From contig NZ_CP043318.1 in the NCBI RefSeq assembly GCF_001984825.2, forward strand, positions 4,030,001 through 4,094,000: a stretch of DNA of 64,000 nt. Reading direction: 5' to 3'. Position 1 is the stretch's first letter, and every line of letters starts with the position of its first letter. Shown piece after piece: positions 56,223 through 64,000 of this stretch. This stretch comes from Enterobacter chengduensis. Its GTDB lineage: Bacteria; Pseudomonadota; Gammaproteobacteria; Enterobacterales; Enterobacteriaceae. A program made the position numbers and the translations under genes. The notes beneath the pieces were generated by a model. That model was given only the letters and a program-made list of their open reading frames with translations, had not been told where the DNA came from and searched no databases.

Positions 56223-56668
56223 TGACTCACGCTGCTTTAGCCGGACATCCGTTTGGCACGGTCATCACGGAAGAGACCTTAAAACAGACCTTCGCCCCGC
56301 TCTCGCAGTGGGAAGATAAATATCGCCAGCTGATCCTGCTGGGTAAACAGCTCCCTGCCCTTTCAGACGATCTCAAAGCGCAGGCGAGAGAAATCGCGGG
56401 CTGTGAAAACCGCGTCTGGCTCGGGTTTAGCGTATCCGGGAAGAAGCTGCACTTCTTCGGCGACAGCGAAGGCCGCATCGTCCGGGGCCTGCTGGCCGTA
56501 TTGTTGACCGCGGTTGAAGGGAAAAGCGCGGCGGAGCTGCTGGCGCATTCGCCGCTGGCGTTATTTGACGAGCTTGGGCTGCGCGCGCAGCTCAGCGCCT
56601 CGCGCGGTCAGGGGCTGATCGCGCTTAGCGAAGCGGTACTGGACGCCGCACGGCACGCTCAGGCCTGA
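56222..56668 (+). CDS. csdE: Sulfur acceptor protein CsdE
   Basis: A 148-residue SufE-like protein that accepts the persulfide from CsdA on the Cys in [11 protein letters not shown] (about residue 61). Its start is coupled to csdA. Its 3' end overlaps the convergent tcdA gene by 10 bp; in E. coli CsdA-CsdE passes sulfur toward TcdA function. Confidence 0.96.
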   Translation: MTHAALAGHPFGTVITEETLKQTFAPLSQWEDKYRQLILLGKQLPALSDDLKAQAREIAGCENRVWLGFSVSGKKLHFFGDSEGRIVRGLLAVLLTAVEGKSAAELLAHSPLALFDELGLRAQLSASRGQGLIALSEAVLDAARHAQA

Positions 56669-57465
56669 CGTTCCGCCTTCGCCATCATCTTCTTCAGGGC
56701 GTGAGATACCGCCACAAAGCCAAAGGAGGCGGTCACCATGGTGGCCGCCCCAAACCCGGAGGTGCAATCCATTCTCTTTGGCCCTTCCGCCGTACTCTTC
56801 ATTGCACACACAGAGCCATCCGCCTGCGGGTAGACCAGCGCTTCGGTCGAGAACACGCAGTCGACGCCCAGCTTGCCTTTGCTGTTCTTCACCACGTTGA
56901 AGTCGCTTTTCAGGCGTTCGCGCAGCTTGGCCGCCAGCGGATCCTGAATGGTTTTCGCCAGATCGGCCACCTGGATCTGCGTCGGATCGATTTGCCCGCC
57001 CGCGCCGCCCGTCGTGACCAGCGGCACCTTGTAGCGACGGCAGTATGCGATCAGCGCCGCTTTTGGCCGCACGCTGTCGATGGCGTCAATCACGTAGCTG
57101 TAGCCTTTGCTCATGTACTCCGCGACGTTATCTGCCGTCACAAAGTCGTCGATCACCGTAACCTGACATTCCGGGTTGATCAGGCGGATGCGCTCCGCCA
57201 TGACCTCAGACTTCGCCAGGCCGACGCTATCGCGCAGGGCATGGATCTGACGGTTGGTATTGGTGACGCAGACGTCATCCATGTCAATCAGCGTGATTGC
57301 GCCAATACCGGTTCTCGCCAGCGCCTCAGCCGCCCACGACCCGACACCACCAATGCCCACGACGCAGACGTGCGCATCCGCAAACAGCTGCAGGGCTTTT
57401 TCACCATATAAACGTGCCGTACCGCCAAAACGCTGGCGCCAGGCGTCGCTGATTACCACAGACAT
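56659..57465 (-). CDS. tcdA: tRNA threonylcarbamoyladenosine dehydratase TcdA (CsdL)
   Basis: An E1-like enzyme that cyclises the t6A base to ct6A at tRNA position 37 using ATP. The 268-residue protein has the nucleotide loop [19 protein letters not shown] (about 37-55), the [17 protein letters not shown] segment and a C-terminal hydrophobic helix. Convergent with csdE, its functional partner, with overlapping 3' ends. Confidence 0.97.
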   Translation of the reverse strand: MSVVISDAWRQRFGGTARLYGEKALQLFADAHVCVVGIGGVGSWAAEALARTGIGAITLIDMDDVCVTNTNRQIHALRDSVGLAKSEVMAERIRLINPECQVTVIDDFVTADNVAEYMSKGYSYVIDAIDSVRPKAALIAYCRRYKVPLVTTGGAGGQIDPTQIQVADLAKTIQDPLAAKLRERLKSDFNVVKNSKGKLGVDCVFSTEALVYPQADGSVCAMKSTAEGPKRMDCTSGFGAATMVTASFGFVAVSHALKKMMAKAERQA

Positions 57466-57540
57466 AAAACCTCAGATGTAAAAAGGGTGAGGTTTTCCTC
57501 ACCCTGAACAGTAATCCGTATTGCGCTCAGAATACCACAA

Positions 57541-58638
57541 TCAGCCGCTGAATACGTTTCCGGCACCCGGTGCCGCCTTCAGTACCCACACGCGTCCGTA
57601 GTGGTTATACCAGCCCGCGCGATGGCCCGCGTCAGGACCGATACCCTGATAGATATCGAAGTGCTGGCCTTTAATCGCCCCACCGACGTCCAGCGCTACC
57701 ATCAGACGCAGCTCGTACTGGCCGTTAAACTTGCCGTTGTTGTCCAGCAGAGGCACTTCCGCCAGCAGCGTGGTACCCGCAGGGATAATAGAACGATCCG
57801 ATGCCACCGACGCGCGGCCAATCAGCGGTACCGCACTCGCCCCTTTCACCGGCGCAAAGTTTTGCGGTTTGAAGAAGACGAACGAGGGGTTCTGCTCAAG
57901 CAGCTCACGCACCTCGGCTTCGCTGTGCTTCTCGCCCCACTCGCGGATCGCCTGCATCGACATGTCTTCTTTCTTCACTTCGCCGCGGTCGATCAGCACC
58001 TTGCCAATACTGCGGTAGGCGTGGCCGTTTTTACCGGAATAACTAAAGAAGTTAAGCGGTGAGCCGTCGCCAAAATCAATGTACCCGCTGCCCTGAACGT
58101 CCATGATGAAGTTATCCATCAGGGAGTTGCTGTAGGCCAGAACGTAGTTTTCGCTCAGCGCCCCGGCGTAGATCTCGGCACGAGACGGCAGACGACCGCG
58201 TTTCGGCGGCATGCGGTAGATAGGATACTGGAACTCGCCCTGACGCGAGTGTCGCGCCTGGATAACCGGAGTGTAATAGCCGGTAAACTGGACGTTACCG
58301 TAGTTATCGGCCCCTTCCATCTGCCAGGCGTCAATACCAAACTGGCGCATATTGCGCGTATCGCCGCCCGCTTTCAGCCAGTCCTGGACCGCGTTATACA
58401 CGCTACTCTGGGTACCATACAGACGCGGCGACGCGTTGCGGATCTGGTAGACCTGCTCGGAGAAATCACCGGCATTAATCGGTGCGCCGACGGCATCAGG
58501 CTGATTAACTAAAGAGAAAGGCTGGGATAACTTCCCGTCTTTATACTGTTGACCGCGATCGGTCGGTTTGGAAGAACAGGCCGCAAGAATCGCTACCATT
58601 GCGCCCGCCATCAGATACTTCGCCCAACGTCCTTTCAT
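57541..58638 (-). CDS. mltA: Membrane-bound lytic murein transglycosylase A
   Basis: An outer-membrane lipoprotein that cleaves peptidoglycan glycan strands, leaving 1,6-anhydro ends. The 365-residue protein has a signal peptide with lipobox LAAC (Cys at about 20), the MltA beta-barrel domain, and a 3D domain with the catalytic Asp in LDVGGAIKGQHFDIYQG. It precedes the initiator tRNA genes as in E. coli. Confidence 0.97.
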   Translation of the reverse strand: MKGRWAKYLMAGAMVAILAACSSKPTDRGQQYKDGKLSQPFSLVNQPDAVGAPINAGDFSEQVYQIRNASPRLYGTQSSVYNAVQDWLKAGGDTRNMRQFGIDAWQMEGADNYGNVQFTGYYTPVIQARHSRQGEFQYPIYRMPPKRGRLPSRAEIYAGALSENYVLAYSNSLMDNFIMDVQGSGYIDFGDGSPLNFFSYSGKNGHAYRSIGKVLIDRGEVKKEDMSMQAIREWGEKHSEAEVRELLEQNPSFVFFKPQNFAPVKGASAVPLIGRASVASDRSIIPAGTTLLAEVPLLDNNGKFNGQYELRLMVALDVGGAIKGQHFDIYQGIGPDAGHRAGWYNHYGRVWVLKAAPGAGNVFSG

Positions 58639-58805
58639 TCTATCTCGTCTTTAAGTTGCCCATTTCCGCATGATGAAGATAACAAACCGCCAGGGCTAAT
58701 GAAATGCGATCGCATGCCCTTTGGCAAATTTTGCGCAAAAAATAGTCCAAACAGGGCCATGTCGTTCAATTTGCATACAAAATCATGATTTATGTGAAAA
58801 AGGGG

Positions 58806-58841
58806 TTGCATCACAAACCTAACCGAGTATAGTGCGCATCC
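58806..58841 (+). promoter_or_regulatory. Initiator tRNA operon promoter
   Basis: TTGCAT (58806-58811) and TATAGT (58828-58833) with a 16-bp spacer. The GCGC discriminator after the -10 is the pattern of ppGpp-inhibited stable RNA promoters. Confidence 0.75.
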
Positions 58842-58846
58842 ACGGA

Positions 58847-58923
<77 letters not shown>

Positions 58924-58956
58924 ATACAATGTGAAGAAGTAAAAGCAGTACGGTGA

Positions 58957-59033
<77 letters not shown>

Positions 59034-59050
59034 ACACTTCTGAAAACACT

Positions 59051-59074
59051 AAACACCCTCAAGGGTGTTTTTTT
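59051..59074 (+). terminator. Terminator of the initiator tRNA operon
   Basis: AAACACCCT and AGGGTGTTT arms followed by a T run, 17 bp after the second tRNA. Confidence 0.9.
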
Positions 59075-59121
59075 GTATCTGTCGTTTGTGAATGTGCCGG
59101 GCAATGACCCGGCAAAAAGAT

Positions 59122-60375
59122 TTACCCGCGTCGCGCCAGCGTCGCCCCGTCAGAGAAATACGCCCGAATCCCCGCCAGAATCGACTCCGCCACTTCCTGC
59201 TGGAATTTAGCGGTCTTCAGCTTGCGCTCCTCTTCCACGTTACTGATAAACGCGGTTTCAACCAGGATGGACGGGATGTCCGGCGCCTTCAGCACCGCAA
59301 ATCCGGCCTGCTCAACGCTGTTTTTATGCAGCTTATTGATGTTGCCGAGCTTGCCCAGCACCGCTTTACCAAACTTCAGGCTGTCGTTGATGGTCAGCGA
59401 CTGCACCATATCAAACATGGTGTGGTCGACGTAGCGGTCGCCGCTTTTGCTTACGCCACCGATCAGGTCCGAGGCGTTCTGGGTATCCGCGAGGTATCTG
59501 GCGGCGGTACTGGTCGCACCTTTGGTTGAGAGCGCAAATACCGACGAGCCGCTTGGCTGGCGGCTGGTAAAGGCATCCGCATGGATCGAGACGAATAAAT
59601 CGGCGCGCTGCTTCTGCGCTTTCGCCACCCGGACCTTCAGCGGAATAAAGATATCCTCATTGCGCGTCATATAGGCGCGCATATTGCCCTCTTTATCAAT
59701 CAACGCCTTCAGGCGACGGGCGATTTGCAGCACCACGTCTTTTTCACGCGTGCGGTATTTCCCCACCGCGCCGGAGTCTTCGCCGCCGTGACCGGGATCG
59801 AGCATGATCACAATCGGACGATCCCGCCCTGCTTTTCCGGGCTGCGGACCACTTTGCGCAGGCGGCACCTGACGCTGAAGATCGCCCTTGTTGTAGTCCT
59901 CCAGCAGGGCGAGCAGCGGATCCTGAATATCCGTTGCATTGGCCGGATAGAGATCCATCACCAGACGCTCTTTAAACGTCGCAACGGGCGCGAGGGCAAA
60001 CAGCTGCGGCTTCACGTTCTGCTTAAGCTCAAACACCATGCGCACGGTTTGCGGATCGAACTGCCCGACGCGCGCCGACTTAATAAACGGATCGTCACCG
60101 CGGATCTGCGCCGCCATTCCCTTCAGCACGGAGTTGAGGTTAACGCCTTCGAGATCCACCACCACGCGTTCAGGGTTACTGAGGGCAAATTGCTTATATT
60201 TCAGCACGCGATTGGATTCTACCGTCACGCGCGTATAGGTCGACGACGGCCAGACGCGCACCGCCACGACCTGGCTGGTGGCGGCAAGACCGACCTGACT
60301 GACGCTAAGCAACCACATTGCCCCGGCCCCTTTTAACAAACGGCGGCGGCTTATTGCTGAATTGGATCCCGACAT
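59122..60375 (-). CDS. amiC: N-acetylmuramoyl-L-alanine amidase AmiC
   Basis: A periplasmic zinc amidase that splits septal peptidoglycan for daughter-cell separation. The 417-residue precursor has a twin-arginine signal ([19 protein letters not shown]), an AMIN septum-targeting domain (about 35-165) and an Amidase_3 domain with zinc/catalytic segments [22 protein letters not shown] and LVETAFISN. The ATG at 60375 ([14 protein letters not shown]) matches E. coli; a start 28 codons upstream would bury the Tat signal. Its activator NlpD is encoded at 3018. Confidence 0.97.
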   Translation of the reverse strand: MSGSNSAISRRRLLKGAGAMWLLSVSQVGLAATSQVVAVRVWPSSTYTRVTVESNRVLKYKQFALSNPERVVVDLEGVNLNSVLKGMAAQIRGDDPFIKSARVGQFDPQTVRMVFELKQNVKPQLFALAPVATFKERLVMDLYPANATDIQDPLLALLEDYNKGDLQRQVPPAQSGPQPGKAGRDRPIVIMLDPGHGGEDSGAVGKYRTREKDVVLQIARRLKALIDKEGNMRAYMTRNEDIFIPLKVRVAKAQKQRADLFVSIHADAFTSRQPSGSSVFALSTKGATSTAARYLADTQNASDLIGGVSKSGDRYVDHTMFDMVQSLTINDSLKFGKAVLGKLGNINKLHKNSVEQAGFAVLKAPDIPSILVETAFISNVEEERKLKTAKFQQEVAESILAGIRAYFSDGATLARRG

Positions 60376-60551
60376 GCTTCTCCCGAGCAAGAACACTGAC
60401 TGATATACAAAATGTCCAGATTGACCGAAAACTTTAACGAATGACGCATAAACTGTCATCTATAAAAGGGTAAACAATCATACGCTAACGCACGGATTAC
60501 TTATCAATTTCTGTGGGCCGCGGAAAATTTGCGCTTGCACACGCGGCCACA

Positions 60552-60590
60552 ATCGAATAAAAATACAGAAATTACGAATAAACATTCATT
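60552..60590 (+). promoter_or_regulatory. Tandem ARG boxes upstream of argA
   Basis: Two 18-bp ArgR sites at 60552-60569 (ATCGAATAAAAATACAGA) and 60573-60590 (TACGAATAAACATTCATT) with the usual 3-bp gap, just before argA. They predict arginine-dependent repression. Confidence 0.85.
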
Positions 60591-60602
60591 AAGGGTTGTG
60601 CC

Positions 60603-61934
60603 ATGGTGAAGGAACGTAGAACCGAACTGGTCCAGGGATTCCGCCATTCTGTTCCCTATATCAACGCCCATCGGGGAAAAACGTTTGTCATCATGCTTGG
60701 CGGCGAAGCCATTGAGCATGAAAATTTTTCCAGCATCGTCAATGACATTGGCCTGCTGCACAGCCTCGGTATCCGCCTGGTGGTGGTGTATGGCGCGCGT
60801 CCGCAGATCGACGCCAACCTGGCCGCTCATCACCACGAGCCTATCTACCATAAGCATACCCGCGTGACTGATGCGAAAACCCTGGAGCTGGTAAAACAGG
60901 CGGCGGGTCTGCTGCAGCTGGATATTACCGCTCGCCTCTCCATGAGCCTGAACAATACGCCGCTGCAGGGGGCGCATATCAACGTCGTGAGCGGCAACTT
61001 TATCATTGCCCAGCCGCTGGGCGTGGACGACGGCGTGGATTACTGCCACAGCGGCCGCATTCGTCGCATTGATGAAGAGGCCATACACCGCCAGCTGGAC
61101 AGCGGCGCCATCGTGCTGATGGGCCCGGTTGCCGTTTCCGTCACCGGCGAAAGCTTTAACCTGACGTCCGAAGAGATTGCCACGCAGCTGGCGATCAAGC
61201 TGAAGGCAGAAAAAATGATTGGGTTTTGCTCCTCCCAGGGCGTCGTAAACGATGAAGGTGTGATTGTGCCGGAACTCTTCCCGAATGAAGCCCAGGCTCG
61301 CGTGGAGGCGCTGGAAGCCGAAGGGGATTACCACTCCGGCACCGTGCGTTTTCTGCGTGGCGCGGTGAAGGCCTGCCGCAGCGGCGTACGCCGTAGCCAC
61401 CTGATCAGCTATCAGGAAGACGGCGCCCTGCTGCAGGAGCTGTTCTCCCGCGACGGTATCGGTACGCAGATTGTGATGGAGAGCGCGGAGCAGATCCGCC
61501 GCGCCACCATCAACGACATCGGCGGTATTCTGGAGCTGATCCGCCCGCTGGAACAACAGGGCATTCTGGTGCGTCGCTCGCGCGAGCAGCTGGAGATGGA
61601 GATCGACAAATTCACCATTATTCAGCGCGATAACCTGACCATCGCCTGCGCCGCGCTCTATCCCTTCCCGGAAGAGAAGATTGGTGAAATGGCCTGCGTG
61701 GCGGTGCATCCTGATTACCGCAGCTCTTCCCGCGGCGAAATGCTGCTGGAGCGCGTAGCGGCACAGGCGCGCCAGATGGGACTGAGCAAGCTGTTCGTGC
61801 TGACGACGCGCAGCATTCACTGGTTCCAGGAGCGCGGGTTCACGCCGGTGGATATCGATTCTCTGCCTGAAACGAAGAAAGAGATGTACAACTATCAGCG
61901 TCGTTCAAAAGTGCTGATGGCGGACCTGGGATGA
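60603..61934 (+). CDS. argA: N-acetylglutamate synthase
   Basis: Acetylates glutamate with acetyl-CoA, the first step of arginine synthesis. The 443-residue protein has an N-terminal amino-acid-kinase domain that binds the feedback inhibitor arginine (about 1-280, [14 protein letters not shown]) and a C-terminal GNAT domain (about 295-435, [17 protein letters not shown]). It is divergent from amiC. Repression is predicted from the ARG boxes. Confidence 0.98.
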   Translation: MVKERRTELVQGFRHSVPYINAHRGKTFVIMLGGEAIEHENFSSIVNDIGLLHSLGIRLVVVYGARPQIDANLAAHHHEPIYHKHTRVTDAKTLELVKQAAGLLQLDITARLSMSLNNTPLQGAHINVVSGNFIIAQPLGVDDGVDYCHSGRIRRIDEEAIHRQLDSGAIVLMGPVAVSVTGESFNLTSEEIATQLAIKLKAEKMIGFCSSQGVVNDEGVIVPELFPNEAQARVEALEAEGDYHSGTVRFLRGAVKACRSGVRRSHLISYQEDGALLQELFSRDGIGTQIVMESAEQIRRATINDIGGILELIRPLEQQGILVRRSREQLEMEIDKFTIIQRDNLTIACAALYPFPEEKIGEMACVAVHPDYRSSSRGEMLLERVAAQARQMGLSKLFVLTTRSIHWFQERGFTPVDIDSLPETKKEMYNYQRRSKVLMADLG

Positions 61935-61940
61935 TACGAT

Positions 61941-61966
61941 GCCCTCACCGTCCGGCGAGGGCTTTC
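61941..61966 (+). terminator. Weak argA terminator
   Basis: GCCCTC and GAGGGC arms around a GC-rich loop, followed by TTTCATT. It is just after argA and before the convergent recD. Confidence 0.6.
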
Positions 61967-61968
61967 AT

Positions 61969-63789
61969 TCAGAGAGATTCAAATATCGCGCCCAGCCCGC
62001 TTCGGCGTTCCGTTCGGGTGGCAATCGCCTGCACCAGCACGCGTTCATCGGCATACAGCGACAGGCGCTGACGCGCGCGCGTAATGGCGGTATAGATCAG
62101 CTCGCGGGTAATGACGGGTGAAAGCTGCGTGGGCAGGACCAGCGCCGCGTGGTTAAACTCGGAGCCCTGGGATTTATGCACCGTCATCGCCCAGGCGGTT
62201 TCATGCTCGGGCAAACGGCTGGGCTGGAAGGACTTCACGCTCCCGTCCGGCATATGGAACCAGACGCGCAGCCCCTGGCCGCAGTCGAGCGCAATCCCGA
62301 TATCCCCGTTAAACAGCCCCAGCGCGCTGTCGTTGCGGGAAATCATCACCGGTCGCCCCTCATACCAGCGCGAGTGCGGGTTACGGTTAATTTTGCGTTT
62401 TTGCGCCAGCAGCTGTTCCAGCCTGTCGTTCAGCCCCCGAACGCCAAAAGGCCCTTCCCTCAGCGCACAGAGCAGCTGATATTCGCCAAACGCGGCAATG
62501 ACCTGCTCCGGCGAACTGTGCTGATGTACGTCCGTCAGAAAGCGCTGGTACCCCTGCAGGGCATCAGCGAGCATCGCCTGATAGGCTTCCCCGCTTTGCA
62601 GGGATTTTTTCTCAATATCGGTGTAGGTACCGTCAAATACCGCCGCAGTAGTGCGCCGATCCCCGCGATTCACGGCCGCCGCAAGCTGGCCGATGCCGGA
62701 GTCGCTGCCGAAACGGTAGCTTTTTTGCAGCAGACACAGGCTGTCGCGCAGCGCCCCGGCAAGCGAATGGTTTTCAGACGTGAGCGAACATCCGGTGAGA
62801 CGGGCAAGCTCCTGCGCGCGTTCCGCGGTATATCCCAGGCTGGCATACGTGCAAATATCACCCAGCACGGCCCCCGCCTCTACGGAGGCAAGCTGGTCAC
62901 GATCGCCGAGAAAAATGACGCGCGCGTGCGGCGGGAGCGCATCGATCAACCGCGACATCATCGTCAGGTCAATCATCGACGCTTCATCTACCACCAGCAC
63001 GTCAAGGTGTAAGGGGTTACCGGCATGATAGCGCAGGCGCTGGCTACCCGGCTGAGCGCCCAGTAGCCGGTGCAGGGTACTGGCTTCATTCGGGAAGAGC
63101 GCAAGCTGCTCTCCGGTGAGCGGCAGCTTTTGCAGCGCGCCGCCTAGCGATTCCGTCAGGCGTGCCGCCGCTTTGCCGGTGGGGGCCGCCAGGCGAATAC
63201 GGCACTTTTGCTCCCCCGATAGCTGAATCAGCGCGGCAAGCAGTTTTGCCACGGTGGTCGTTTTTCCGGTGCCCGGGCCGCCCGATATCACCGAAATCCG
63301 TCGCGTTAGCGCCACGGCAGCCGCTACTTTTTGCCAGTCCGTCGCCTCGTCAGAGGTAAACAGCGCATCCAGCACCTGCCGAAGCTGCGCTTCATCGCAG
63401 GGAAGCGGCGCGTTGGTCTCGCTGAAGAAGCGCGCTACCGTCAGTTCGTTACGCCACAGCCGGTTAAGATACAAACGCTCGCCGACCAGGATCATCGGCG
63501 TCCCGCTATCGGCTCCGCTCACGGCAGGCGAGCGGAGTAATGTCGCCTGCCAGTCCACCGCGTCACCCAGCAGCGCGAAACACGCCTGTAAAGCCGGAGG
63601 CATTTTCTCATCCACCGTCAGACGCGACAGCGGCAGACACACGTGCCCCTCCCCCGCGTCTTTGCTCAGAATAGCGGCGGCAAGCATGACGGCAGGCTCT
63701 TCGCCTGCCACCATCATGGCAAACTGCACGTCCAGGTGGCGCAGTAATCGTTGTTCAACCGCCTCCAGCAGTAGCGCCTGAATCGTCAT
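61969..63789 (-). CDS. recD: Exonuclease V (RecBCD) alpha subunit RecD
   Basis: The 5'-3' helicase subunit of RecBCD, which processes double-strand breaks for recombination and degrades foreign DNA. At 606 residues (E. coli 608), it has Walker [12 protein letters not shown] (170-180), VDEASMIDL (Walker B region), [20 protein letters not shown] and VHKSQGSEF (motif V/VI). Its ATG overlaps the recB stop codon (ATGA), so RecB and RecD are coupled. Confidence 0.98.
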   Translation of the reverse strand: MTIQALLLEAVEQRLLRHLDVQFAMMVAGEEPAVMLAAAILSKDAGEGHVCLPLSRLTVDEKMPPALQACFALLGDAVDWQATLLRSPAVSGADSGTPMILVGERLYLNRLWRNELTVARFFSETNAPLPCDEAQLRQVLDALFTSDEATDWQKVAAAVALTRRISVISGGPGTGKTTTVAKLLAALIQLSGEQKCRIRLAAPTGKAAARLTESLGGALQKLPLTGEQLALFPNEASTLHRLLGAQPGSQRLRYHAGNPLHLDVLVVDEASMIDLTMMSRLIDALPPHARVIFLGDRDQLASVEAGAVLGDICTYASLGYTAERAQELARLTGCSLTSENHSLAGALRDSLCLLQKSYRFGSDSGIGQLAAAVNRGDRRTTAAVFDGTYTDIEKKSLQSGEAYQAMLADALQGYQRFLTDVHQHSSPEQVIAAFGEYQLLCALREGPFGVRGLNDRLEQLLAQKRKINRNPHSRWYEGRPVMISRNDSALGLFNGDIGIALDCGQGLRVWFHMPDGSVKSFQPSRLPEHETAWAMTVHKSQGSEFNHAALVLPTQLSPVITRELIYTAITRARQRLSLYADERVLVQAIATRTERRSGLGAIFESL

Positions 63790-64000
63790 GCCACTTCCTC
63801 CGTGCCTGCAGCAAACAGGCTATCCATTTTTTCAATCAGTTCCGCAGCCGGACGGGTGCTAAAGACGCCGGAACGCGGGTCGTTGGCGTCCACACCGCGC
63901 AGGAACAGGTAAATAACGCCGCCAAAGTGGTCTTCGTAGCGGTAATTGGCCATGCGGTGACGCAGGTAACGGTGCAGCGCCAGGGTATAGAGCTGATACT
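63786..64000 (-). CDS. recB: Exonuclease V beta subunit RecB, C-terminal end
   Basis: Only the last 71 residues are in the window; the gene continues past 64000. The segment [19 protein letters not shown] followed by a [15 protein letters not shown] tail is the end of the RecB nuclease domain, where a Tyr and surrounding residues line the active site. It overlaps recD by 4 bp. Confidence 0.95.
   Translation of the reverse strand, partial: YQLYTLALHRYLRHRMANYRYEDHFGGVIYLFLRGVDANDPRSGVFSTRPAAELIEKMDSLFAAGTEEVA

Noticed and set aside
60504..61820. 438-codon minus-strand frame
   Set aside because: Antisense to argA; crosses the argA promoter and ARG boxes.

Overview
This window is an enterobacterial chromosome segment, most likely Enterobacter or a close relative. 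The evidence is near-identity of the encoded proteins to E. coli/Salmonella orthologues, GC-rich coding DNA, and a gene order matching the E. coli rpoS-to-recB arc. A cysG gene heads the cysDNC cluster, as in Enterobacter and Klebsiella but not in E. coli. The species call is inference; no marker gene such as 16S rRNA is present.

Layout. (1) 1-1950: a small accessory block next to rpoS: a LysR regulator (cut by the window edge), a divergent MFS transporter and a translationally coupled NTF2-like protein. (2) 1966-8680, minus strand: rpoS, nlpD, pcm, surE, truD, ispF, ispD, ftsB and a DUF3561 membrane protein. (3) 8739-18720: sulfate assimilation, cysGDNC and cysJIH, flanking iap on the plus strand. 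The interval that holds CRISPR-Cas in E. coli (iap to cysH) holds only two palindromic repeats. (4) 19027-20149: queD and queE (queuosine precursor pathway). (5) 20204-24931: the clearest accessory segment: nanE, a PTS EIICB, an RpiR regulator, and an orphan acyl reductase-like SDR. (6) 24985-35483: eno, pyrG, mazG, relA (no mazEF), rlmD and barA. (7) 35581-40846: glycerate kinase and gudD-gudX-gudP for D-glucarate use. (8) 41155-46301: yqcA, truC, yqcC, the csrB sRNA, syd, queF and ppnN. (9) 46815-50403: sdaC, sdaB and xni, followed by an IS481-family element inserted in a palindromic repeat. The E. coli fuc genes are absent here. (10) 51802-58638: rlmM, ygdD, gcvA, the gcvB sRNA, ygdI, csdA-csdE, tcdA and mltA. 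(11) 58847-64000: two identical initiator tRNAs, amiC, argA, recD and the 3' end of recB.

Several distant genes belong to shared circuits. BarA (32724) is the sensor kinase whose partner UvrY drives csrB (42790-43152), and a UvrY-type palindrome is visible upstream of csrB. NlpD (3018) activates the amidase AmiC (59122). QueD, QueE and QueF serve one pathway. RelA makes ppGpp, and the initiator tRNA promoter has a GC-rich discriminator typical of stringently controlled promoters. SdaC and SdaB import and deaminate serine, and have a CRP-like site upstream.

No CRISPR array, prophage or secondary-metabolite cluster was seen. Most of the window is conserved core. The less described parts are the nanE/PTS/RpiR cluster, the orphan SDR, a cysG with an apparent internal deletion, and a family of paired palindromic repeats, one of which is split by the IS element.
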